From IMG/VR virus record IMGVR_UViG_3300030117_004777, positions 3,324-31,263 of that record: a DNA stretch of 27,940 bases, one strand, 5' to 3'. Source of the DNA: a virus. Of the stretch, positions 1-6,173 are shown piece after piece (position 1 is the stretch's first letter; every line of letters starts with the position of its first letter). A program made the position numbers and the translations under genes. The notes under the pieces were generated by a model. That model had not been told where the DNA came from. It ran no database searches and worked only from the letters and a program-made list of their open reading frames with translations.

Positions 1-20
1 GCCCCGCCGTGACGCAGAAT

Positions 21-501
21 TACTACACCCGCATGCCTTGGACGATACGCTAGGCGTCGGTCGGCTGCCATCAATCCCCGAACAAGGCAGGCGCGAACGC
101 GCCAAGCAAAGCCTTGTGAGAGAGGATTGATAGGTAGGGCGGGCGTATCGTCCGGTCGGGTGTGGTACATTCTAAGACTAGGCGTGGCTGTAACCAGTGC
201 CGCAGTCATGGTGCAAAGGACATTATGACAAACAAACACACCCTGCATCGACCTGACTGTCAGGCAGTTAGTTTGTAGTATGCTGATAGTGAGCAGCGAA
301 TTGGAAGGCTAGTGACGCACTACAAGCAACACTCGAGACAGGCAGGTCAGTTGGCAGTTGCAGAACTAGATGCGTGAGCAACCAATGCCTGGTAGTCGCA
401 ATGCATGACGCAGAAAGCTGACACCTCATCAACTAAATTCCGAACTTAGCAGAGAATGCATTGACAAGCAGATAAGAAGAAGTTTACAGTGCTTTCTGCG
501 T
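21..501 (+). ncRNA. candidate large structured non-coding RNA (left end may lie outside the window)
   Basis: No convincing protein gene lies before 520, and the first 120 bases are about 62% GC in an otherwise AT-rich genome. Complementary segments nest. 21-31 pairs with 157-167 (11 bp, one G-U), 40-50 with 143-153 (11 bp perfect), 65-77 with 124-137 (one bulge) and 82-88 with 111-117, ending in a hairpin at 90-103. Further candidates are 177-183 with 387-393, a hairpin at 232-276, a small hairpin at 310-322, and 408-418 with 491-501 (11 bp perfect). By simple counting, about 0.03 perfect 11-bp matches are expected by chance in 500 bases. I infer the plus strand because the flanking genes run that way; complementarity alone does not settle strand. 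Known large phage RNAs such as GOLLD and ROOL, or a packaging RNA like that of phi29, are possible analogues, but I recognise no specific family signature. A DNA-level role (packaging site, genome end) is the main alternative. Confidence 0.55.
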
Positions 502-519
502 ACATAGGAAAGTAAGTCC

Positions 520-885
520 ATGACAAGACAACTCACCACAAAACAGACGGCATTGGTTGATGCGCTCGTAGCAAACGGATGCAGTATCAAAGAGGGTGCT
601 AGATTGGCTGGATACGCAGAAGGGGAAAGCGGCAGAGTCACGGCTAGCAAGGCTTTGAAGCTACCTCATGTCCAAGCATACATGATGCAGCGCGTATCCG
701 AGACAATCGGTCTAAACGCTACGAAAGCTGTAAGTAAGGTACTTGAGTTATCTACGAGCGCAAAGAGTGAGTATGTCCAACTGGAAGCGTCCAAAGACAT
801 CCTAGACCGCGCAGGTCTGAAGGCTCCTGACAAACACATGCACCTACACGCAGGGGATATTAGTGTCAACATAGACTTAAGCTAA
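520..885 (+). CDS. terminase small subunit (TerS-like)
   Basis: A 121-residue protein with an N-terminal helix-turn-helix-like segment (about residues 5-35, TTKQTALVDALVANG then IKEGARLAGY), followed by ASKALKLPHVQAYM and a helical region. This layout is typical of small terminase subunits that recognise phage DNA and load it on the large subunit for packaging. Length fits the family. Its position at the head of the virion block, upstream of the terminase large subunit, supports the call, although about 3 kb of other genes separate the two. The ATG has only a weak purine-rich stretch upstream (around 507-512). The 3' arm of an 11-bp helix of the upstream structured region ends 18 bases before the start, so folding there could affect translation. 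Confidence 0.8.
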   Translation: MTRQLTTKQTALVDALVANGCSIKEGARLAGYAEGESGRVTASKALKLPHVQAYMMQRVSETIGLNATKAVSKVLELSTSAKSEYVQLEASKDILDRAGLKAPDKHMHLHAGDISVNIDLS

Positions 886-1040
886 GCGGGCTAGGGGTCA
901 AAAAGTCGCTGACAGTTGCTAGCGAGTGGTGGCTTACAAACATTATTTCTTCTCAAGGCTCGCAAAAAAAAGACTTGCTTCTCAAATAGGTTTTGCTGGA
1001 TAGTGTGTCTTAGAAATATTTTTTATCTAAAAGGTTCGAT

Positions 1041-2573
1041 ATGGCTATCATTCCAGAGAACTTAACTTCATTTGCTAGGTTTGTGATTGGCAATCAGGTT
1101 GCCTCGGTTCTTGGTAATAATGTTCAGGGTTCAACAATGGATGTGCAGGGTCTAAGCCCTGGTATAAAAGCTGTTATGCATGCAGCTATTGCTAACGCTA
1201 AGAAGGCTGGCAGAACACAGGTTAAGTATGAAGATTATCCAAAGCTAGTTACTGGCGAGAAGGTGCGGGATGTAGTTTATGGTGTAAGGGATAACATCAG
1301 CTATGCTCGAATGATTGGTCAATCTTTTATTGATCCAGTTCTTCAGACTTCTACCTTGCTTGGTCAATTCTCATTTACTGACAAAGGGGATGGGTCTTTT
1401 GACATTGTAGATGAATATGATTTTTCTAAGAAATCTTTTAAGATAGGTTCTTCTGTTAAAGAAGATGATTATCAAAAGATACGAGACTTTGCTGGTACAC
1501 AACAAAAATATTCTTGGAATATTCGTGGTACTTTACCAAGTAATATTACCCCTTCTGGTCAAGCGGTATCTTATGTTGCTGGCAAAGGTAAAAATATAAA
1601 AGAGAATGTTGCGTCTTCTATAGCTTCTATAAGCGATGAGATAAAAGATTTTAGCGAGGCTACAGATGAATTATCTCAAGAAACTATAGCAGATATTGCG
1701 GAAACTTCTGGTAAAATTAGTGCAGGTATTTCAGATATTGCAAGTGTAGTTGCACAAACAGGGACAAACTATGCCTCAAGGTTTTTCACAGCAATAGAAA
1801 ATGAATTATCTTTAGATGCTATTGCAGATGAAAACATAACTACAGAAAAATTTTCACCAGAGGCATTGGCAACTATTAAGCACAGCTTAGATAAATATTT
1901 TACTGCTAATCCTAATCAGACAGAAGTTGAAACAAGCTCTGGTTTTCTTGGCTTTGATAGCGAAACATTAATGGATCAAGTGGTTGCAAAACGCACACCA
2001 GATGGTGGCTATCAGTTGGTAGATGCTAGTGACCCTTCTCAAAATAAAAATATTCTTGTTGCTGGCAGGCGCTATGCACAAGGTCTAGCCGAGCAGGTTG
2101 ACCAAGCAATTACATCAAGCACCGATTGGTTTGCTAATCAATTCCAAGAAGACAGCATTAATATTGATATTAAAATACCGCCAGTAATTGAAGCTGTATC
2201 TGATGCAATGGACGATTACTTTGGTATTGAAGAAACTGCAATGATTCCTAAGTTTAGACCAAATCCATTAACTAAATCACGAAGAGATAAGATGTATGCG
2301 GTTCTTGATAAAACAGAACTACCTGAAGTCGAGCAACCAAATAATTTAGATGTGCTAGGTTTTGGTGAGGCATTTGCTCGTAGCCGTAATGCGGGTCAAA
2401 GAACCTTTACTTGGCGCGGTAATGATTATACAACTTTATATAAGGAAGAGCAGGAGTCATTAGATGGCGAAAACACCAGCATGGACACGCAAGGAGGGCA
2501 AGAACCCAAAGGGGGGATTGAACGCAGCGGGTCGCAGGTCGTACAAACAGGGGACACTCAGACCGCCAGTTAA
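1041..2573 (+). CDS. unrecognised 510-residue phage protein, possibly virion-associated
   Basis: I cannot name a function. Residues about 62-165 look like a compact domain, with the motif LLGQFSFTDKGDGSF followed by EYDF. I have a loose memory of similar YDF-containing segments in other phage proteins. Residues about 185-245 are rich in S, I, E and D with heptad-like spacing, suggesting a long amphipathic helix or coiled coil. The C-terminal third is mixed. The ATG at 1041 has an AAGG stretch upstream. The last about 36 residues overlap the next gene (start 2464) in another frame and are low in hydrophobic residues, so the natural end may be near residue 474. It lies between the small and large terminase genes and reads with them. 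A structural or ejected protein is a guess from size and place. Confidence 0.6.
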   Translation: MAIIPENLTSFARFVIGNQVASVLGNNVQGSTMDVQGLSPGIKAVMHAAIANAKKAGRTQVKYEDYPKLVTGEKVRDVVYGVRDNISYARMIGQSFIDPVLQTSTLLGQFSFTDKGDGSFDIVDEYDFSKKSFKIGSSVKEDDYQKIRDFAGTQQKYSWNIRGTLPSNITPSGQAVSYVAGKGKNIKENVASSIASISDEIKDFSEATDELSQETIADIAETSGKISAGISDIASVVAQTGTNYASRFFTAIENELSLDAIADENITTEKFSPEALATIKHSLDKYFTANPNQTEVETSSGFLGFDSETLMDQVVAKRTPDGGYQLVDASDPSQNKNILVAGRRYAQGLAEQVDQAITSSTDWFANQFQEDSINIDIKIPPVIEAVSDAMDDYFGIEETAMIPKFRPNPLTKSRRDKMYAVLDKTELPEVEQPNNLDVLGFGEAFARSRNAGQRTFTWRGNDYTTLYKEEQESLDGENTSMDTQGGQEPKGGIERSGSQVVQTGDTQTAS

Positions 2574-2772
2574 GTCAGGTGATAACCCTAGACGCGCATC
2601 CTTTCTTGCCAGGATGGGAAACATGCGTGGTCCTGAGCGTGATTCAAAAGGGAGGCCAACAAGATTACTACTATCATTAAGAGCATGGGGCGCATCTTCG
2701 AAAGCAGACGCGAGAAGGAAAGCCGCCGCTATTTCACGCAGAAACAAAGCCAAGAAACAAAAGAAAGCATAG
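2464..2772 (+). CDS. small basic protein, DUF6321-like
   Basis: A 102-residue, strongly basic protein. The N-terminus MAKTPAWTRKEGKNPKGGLN, then SFLARMGNMRG and GRPTRLLLSLRAW, match my memory of the DUF6321 family of small phage proteins. Function is unknown; high Arg/Lys content suggests nucleic-acid binding (inference). AGGAG at 2452-2456 sits 7 bases before the ATG, and a TAG directly precedes the ATG in the same frame, so the start is well defined. It overlaps the tail of the 510-residue gene by 110 bases, and its 3' end overlaps the next reading frame. The clear family match in this frame suggests the upstream gene's tail is the dispensable partner. Confidence 0.75.
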   Translation: MAKTPAWTRKEGKNPKGGLNAAGRRSYKQGTLRPPVKSGDNPRRASFLARMGNMRGPERDSKGRPTRLLLSLRAWGASSKADARRKAAAISRRNKAKKQKKA

Positions 2773-2933
2773 AAAAAGTTTTTGAAATAAAGGTTAGAGT
2801 AAAAGTATTGGAAGCATTAATGAATACAACTGATAAAGCAAAATTTGAAGATGCACTATCTAAGGAGCAAATAGAAGAGCTTCGTAAGATAGCGGAACAG
2901 CAGGAAGAAAATAGACCAGAAGGAGACACATGA
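2685..2933 (+). CDS. small hypothetical charged protein
   Basis: An 82-residue reading frame whose first about 29 residues overlap the previous gene. The part after 2772, from about KVFEIKVRVKVLEALM onward, is rich in K and E, looks helical, and ends in an acidic tail, so it is a plausible real protein. The start is uncertain. The ATG at 2685 has a poor Shine-Dalgarno, while an internal ATG at 2821 is preceded by GGAAG and would give a 37-residue product. It ends in an ATGA-type overlap with the next gene, consistent with translational coupling. I do not recognise the family. Confidence 0.5.
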   Translation: MGRIFESRREKESRRYFTQKQSQETKESIEKVFEIKVRVKVLEALMNTTDKAKFEDALSKEQIEELRKIAEQQEENRPEGDT

Positions 2934-3070
2934 TGCCTATGGGAAAAGGAACATATGGAAGTCAAGTTGGTCGCCCACCTAAGAAGAAGAAGAAATCTCT
3001 TCTTACGGCGAAACAAAAGACATTACCACGTTCGCTTCAAAAGCGTATCTTAGCCTCAAAGAATAAGTAA
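2930..3070 (+). CDS. 46-residue lysine-rich microprotein
   Basis: A short frame opening ATGATGCCTATG (MMPMGKGTYGSQVGRPPKKK). A run of five lysines follows the GRPP motif, then a basic helix-like tail. AGGAG at 2921-2925 gives a good ribosome-binding site, and the ATG overlaps the previous stop. The MGKGTYG...GRPPKKK opening resembles small proteins I recall from marine phages, but I know no function. GRP motifs followed by lysines can bind AT-rich DNA minor grooves (AT-hook-like), so DNA binding is a reasonable inference. Its stop overlaps the next start (TAATG). Confidence 0.65.
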   Translation: MMPMGKGTYGSQVGRPPKKKKKSLLTAKQKTLPRSLQKRILASKNK

Positions 3071-3246
3071 TGGCTAAGTCTAGAGTTAATGAAGCTGGTA
3101 ATTACACTAAGCCTACAATGCGAAAGAACTTGTTTAATCGCATCAAAGCTGGTGGCAAGGGTGGTAGACCTGGGCAGTGGTCTGCTCGTAAAGCACAGAT
3201 GCTAGCTCGTGCTTATAAAAAAGCTGGAGGCGGTTATAGAAACTAA
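3070..3246 (+). CDS. 58-residue basic protein, DUF5872-like
   Basis: A compact protein starting MAKSRVNEAGNYTKPTMRKN, continuing LFNRIKAGGKGGRPGQWSAR and ending KKAGGGYRN. The pattern (VNEAGNYTKP, R-LF--IKA, G-PGQWSARKAQ-LA--YK-AGGGY) matches my memory of DUF5872, a small family of unknown function found in phages and large viruses. It is basic and compact. It starts in a TAATG overlap with the previous gene and ends in the same arrangement with the next, so the whole run is probably translated as one coupled unit. Confidence 0.75.
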   Translation: MAKSRVNEAGNYTKPTMRKNLFNRIKAGGKGGRPGQWSARKAQMLARAYKKAGGGYRN

Positions 3247-3449
3247 TGTTTGAAGCAATTATAAAAGAAATATTTATTAATTGTGTTTACATTTTGCAGG
3301 TAATTGGTGGTAGTCCTGGCGAGTTTGGTCATGGGTATTATTTAGCAAATATATTAATATTTGTTGTTTTACAGCCTAGCCTTATTCTTTTATTCTTTTG
3401 GCTTTGGAGAAAAGAAAGATGGCAAAGAAAAAATCTCAGCAGTCATTAG
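3246..3449 (+). CDS. small membrane protein, function unknown
   Basis: A 67-residue protein with two hydrophobic stretches, about residues 5-22 (IIKEIFINCVYILQVIGG) and about 31-53 (YYLANILIFVVLQPSLILLF), then a basic tail containing WRKERWQRK. By the positive-inside rule the tail should face the cytoplasm. It starts at a TAATG overlap with the preceding gene and overlaps the next by about 30 bases. It is far from the lysis block, so a holin role is not assumed. I recognise no family. Confidence 0.55.
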   Translation: MFEAIIKEIFINCVYILQVIGGSPGEFGHGYYLANILIFVVLQPSLILLFFWLWRKERWQRKNLSSH

Positions 3450-3661
3450 TTAGTTGGACTAAGCAGAAATGGCGCACCAAGAGTGGCAAGCCTTCTGCTA
3501 AAACAGGTGAGCGATACCTACCTAGTGCTGCTATCAAAAGTCTTACTGCCGCAGAGTATGCCGCAACAACAAGAAAGAAACGTAAAGATACTCGTGCTGG
3601 CAAACAGTTCTCCAAACAGCCACGCGCTATTGCCAGAAAAACAAGGTCATATAGAACATGA
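3419..3661 (+). CDS. 80-residue basic protein, conserved small phage family
   Basis: Starts MAKKKSQQSLVSWTKQKWRT, with GERYLPSAAIKSL and EYAATTRKKRKDTRAGKQF in the middle, and a very basic end. The TKQKWRTKSGK...GERYLP...EYAATT pattern resembles a small conserved protein seen near terminase genes of other phages; no function is known to me. A longer start at 3398 is possible, but the ATG at 3419 follows GAAAG and gives the usual MAKKKS opening. It ends in ATGA overlap with the next gene. Its high positive charge fits with the other basic proteins of this run. Confidence 0.7.
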   Translation: MAKKKSQQSLVSWTKQKWRTKSGKPSAKTGERYLPSAAIKSLTAAEYAATTRKKRKDTRAGKQFSKQPRAIARKTRSYRT

Positions 3662-3873
3662 ATCAGATTACATCTAGTAATGGCTTCTTACATACTTTGA
3701 ATGATGAGGAGCGCAGGATACTTAGAAAGATTGTAAAGAAGGTACACCTAGCATATCACCCTACAGAGTTTCAGACTGATAGAGAAGCTGACAAGATGAT
3801 TGCAGTTATCGGACCCGAAGTCGTAGAGCGCATGCTAAAGTTTGGTGTAGATCACAAAGTTGACGAACTTTAA
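3658..3873 (+). CDS. small hypothetical protein upstream of the terminase large subunit
   Basis: A 71-residue protein with the segment LNDEERRILRKIVKKVHLAY and a C-terminal helix EVVERMLKFGVDHKVDEL. It starts in an ATGA overlap and overlaps the terminase start by 14 bases. It is predicted to be helical, with mixed charge and no transmembrane segment. I recognise no family. The tight coupling to the terminase large subunit suggests co-translation with it. Confidence 0.6.
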   Translation: MNQITSSNGFLHTLNDEERRILRKIVKKVHLAYHPTEFQTDREADKMIAVIGPEVVERMLKFGVDHKVDEL

Positions 3874-5380
3874 TTACAAACCTGATGGTCAAATACTCAA
3901 AGACTTTATGAAAGATAACTCTTTCTTTCGTGGTATTCGCGGACCCGTTGGTAGCGGTAAGTCTGTTGGCTGTTCTGTAGAGGTGTTTCGCAGAGCGTGT
4001 ATGCAAGAGAAAAACAAAGATGGTATACGCCAAAGCAGATGGGCTATCATTCGTAACACTAACCCACAGCTTAGAACTACAACAATCAAGACATGGTTAG
4101 ATTGGTTTCCAGAAAATGATTGGGGCAAGTTTACATGGTCTGTCCCATACACTCATCATATTAAGAAGGGCGACCTAGACCTTGAGGTTATCTTCTTGGC
4201 TCTTGATCGACCAGAGGATGTGAAGAAACTATTGTCACTTGAGTTGACAGGCATATGGATTAATGAGGCAAGAGAGTTGCCTAAGTCCATCATTGATGCA
4301 TGCACGATGCGTGTTGGCAGGTATCCTAGTATGCGAGAAGGTGGGCCGAGTTGGTCTGGTGTTATTGCAGATACTAACGCACCAGAAGAAGACCACTGGT
4401 GGTCTATTATGTCGGGTGAAGCACCTGTGCCAGATTATATAAATGCAGAAGAAGCTAAGATGTTAGTCAAGCCTGATAACTGGCTTTTTTTTACACAACC
4501 GCCTGGCATGGTTGAGAAGCGCGATGAAGATGGCAATGTGGATGAGTATCTGCCTAATAAGGACGCAGAGAACTCAAAGAACATGCTTGATAACTATTAT
4601 ACAAATCTTATTAGAGGTAAGAGTAAAAGCTGGATTGATGTCTATGTAATGAACCGACTTGGTGCAATCCAAGATGGTAAACCAATCTACAATATGTTTG
4701 TGCGTGATACTCATGTGGCGCAAGAAGAAATACCTGTTGCTGCAGGTGTGCCTGTCTTCTGTGGACTAGACTTTGGCTTGACCCCAGCGGCTATCTTTGG
4801 GCAAAAGGTGCGCGGTAGATGGCTTATCTTGCAAGAGATAGTTGCCTTTGATATGGGCATAGTGCGTTTCTCTGAAATACTAAGACAAGAGATAGCAACA
4901 CGATATGGTGCTTGCGAAGTAAATATATATGGCGACCCTAGTGGTGATTTTAGAGCGCAGACCGATGAGTCTACACCGTTCCAAGTTTTGCGCGGGGCGG
5001 GTTTAATCGCTCGTCCCGCACCAAGCAATGATGTGAGTTTACGCATTGAAGCTGTGTCTGCACCATTGAATAGAATGGTAGATGGACATGCTGGCTTTCT
5101 GATTGATCAAAGATGCAAAGAAACTATTAAAGGCTTTGAGGGTGGCTATCAGTATAGGCGCATACAAGTATCTGGTGAGCGTTATGATGATAAGCCAGAT
5201 AAAAATAGATTTTCTCATATACATGATGCACTACAATATTTGATGCTAGGAGCAGGGGAAGGGCGCGAAGTTCTAGGCAATTCACGACAAGCAAAGGTAT
5301 TTAACGCTCGTACTGACTATGATGTGTTCACAAGAAAACCAAAAGGAAAACGTAGACAAGGACTGTGGGCAAGGCTATAA
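3860..5380 (+). CDS. terminase large subunit (packaging ATPase and nuclease)
   Basis: The motor that pumps DNA into the prohead and cuts it. The ATPase domain shows Walker A GPVGSGKS at residues 28-35 and a Walker B-like segment GIWINEAREL at 131-140 with E136 as candidate catalytic glutamate. The C-terminal RNase H-like nuclease carries CGLDFG (D304), NIYGDPSG (D359) and a late HDALQY (D456), the expected acidic triad. At 506 residues it is normal length. The best start is TTG at 3860, overlapping the previous gene; it keeps NFNYKPDG, which matches the usual N-terminus. The next ATG (3908) would remove part of the lead-in to Walker A. A low-efficiency TTG start may help keep motor levels low. 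Confidence 0.95.
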   Translation: MTNFNYKPDGQILKDFMKDNSFFRGIRGPVGSGKSVGCSVEVFRRACMQEKNKDGIRQSRWAIIRNTNPQLRTTTIKTWLDWFPENDWGKFTWSVPYTHHIKKGDLDLEVIFLALDRPEDVKKLLSLELTGIWINEARELPKSIIDACTMRVGRYPSMREGGPSWSGVIADTNAPEEDHWWSIMSGEAPVPDYINAEEAKMLVKPDNWLFFTQPPGMVEKRDEDGNVDEYLPNKDAENSKNMLDNYYTNLIRGKSKSWIDVYVMNRLGAIQDGKPIYNMFVRDTHVAQEEIPVAAGVPVFCGLDFGLTPAAIFGQKVRGRWLILQEIVAFDMGIVRFSEILRQEIATRYGACEVNIYGDPSGDFRAQTDESTPFQVLRGAGLIARPAPSNDVSLRIEAVSAPLNRMVDGHAGFLIDQRCKETIKGFEGGYQYRRIQVSGERYDDKPDKNRFSHIHDALQYLMLGAGEGREVLGNSRQAKVFNARTDYDVFTRKPKGKRRQGLWARL

Positions 5381-5398
5381 GGAATTTAGGAGTATATT

Positions 5399-5680
5399 AT
5401 GTGTCTTAAAGCTGTAGGTAAATTATTAGGTTTACGCCCCAAAGCACCAAAGGCTGACCCAGCCAATGATGCTATTATTGCACAACTTGAAGAACAGCGT
5501 AAACAAGCAAAGATAATGGCTCAAGAAGCAGCAGATGAAAGAGCGCGACTCAAAGAAGAGCGTTTGCAACAGACTGTTGCTCGTAAGCGTAAAGGCATAG
5601 GACGGCGTTCATTAATTATGAGTGGCGGTAGCGGCGCAGGATTTTTAAGTCAATTACCAGGACAACAACGCGATGGTTAG
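5399..5680 (+). CDS. small coiled-coil protein, function unknown
   Basis: A 93-residue protein that begins MCLKAVGKLLGLRPKAPKAD, followed by a strongly charged helix (about residues 24-65, containing AQLEEQRKQAKIMAQEAADE) and a glycine-rich end SGGSGAGFLSQLPGQ. The AGGAG just before the ATG is a clear ribosome-binding site. It sits between terminase and portal and overlaps the next gene by 8 bases. Small coiled-coil proteins are common at this place in T7-like marine phages, but I know no proven role. Confidence 0.65.
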   Translation: MCLKAVGKLLGLRPKAPKADPANDAIIAQLEEQRKQAKIMAQEAADERARLKEERLQQTVARKRKGIGRRSLIMSGGSGAGFLSQLPGQQRDG

Positions 5681-6173
5681 TTTTGCAATAGGTTTGGGTG
5701 GTTTATATGGTGGCATGCCAACAAGCATGTTACAGCCAAGAACTACACAACCTAAAAAAACAACAGCAGCTAAGTCTTTAGTTTTGCCAAGAGGTGTTAC
5801 TGAAACATCTCCTGGTCAATTTAAAGACCAAAGAGGTAACACTTTAATTAAACAAGGCGATCAATTTTACTCACTTAGTACTACTGCAGATAGTGCATTT
5901 GGATATATTAGCACACCCACTTTATACAAACCGCCACCTCCAACAAAAAAAGAGCAAGTGCAAGAGAAGCGTGTTGCGATTGAAAAGGCTGTTGGTACTG
6001 CTGCACCTGTTATGGAAGACTTACCTCAACCAGAGGAAAGGCCAACATCTGAACAACCTCGCTTTAGAGATGACCTTGAAGAACAAAGATTGCGCAGAGA
6101 ACAACTACGAGCCTTTAGGGGGCAACGCAGAAGTTTGCTAAAACCTGCAGCGAGAAGACCTTACTATGCATAA
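5673..6173 (+). CDS. hypothetical protein between terminase and portal
   Basis: A 166-residue protein. The middle (about residues 38-70, with TSPGQFKDQRGNTLIKQGDQ) could be a small beta fold. A proline-rich linker follows (YKPPPPTKKE), then a charged, arginine-rich C-terminal helix (DDLEEQRLRREQLRAF). It overlaps both neighbours by 8 bases, so it belongs to the head operon. No family recognised; a minor structural or assembly role is inference from place. Confidence 0.55.
   Translation: MVSFAIGLGGLYGGMPTSMLQPRTTQPKKTTAAKSLVLPRGVTETSPGQFKDQRGNTLIKQGDQFYSLSTTADSAFGYISTPTLYKPPPPTKKEQVQEKRVAIEKAVGTAAPVMEDLPQPEERPTSEQPRFRDDLEEQRLRREQLRAFRGQRRSLLKPAARRPYYA

Noticed and set aside
225-278. 17-codon plus-strand frame inside the structured region
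   Set aside because: Too short, no Shine-Dalgarno, and it lies across the 232-276 hairpin; RNA structure explains the region better.
1-519. tRNA, tmRNA, RNase P RNA or group I intron
   Set aside because: I found no cloverleaf with a TTCGA-type T arm, no tmRNA acceptor ends, and no catalytic core motifs of RNase P or group I introns.
429-650. 73-residue minus-strand frame over the start of the terminase small subunit
   Set aside because: It lies opposite a good coding gene and has unlikely composition; shadow frame.
886-1040. Promoter or terminator in the gap after the terminase small subunit
   Set aside because: There is a weak 5-bp hairpin (907-911 with 922-926) and AT-rich sequence, but no T tract after the stem and no convincing -35/-10 pair.
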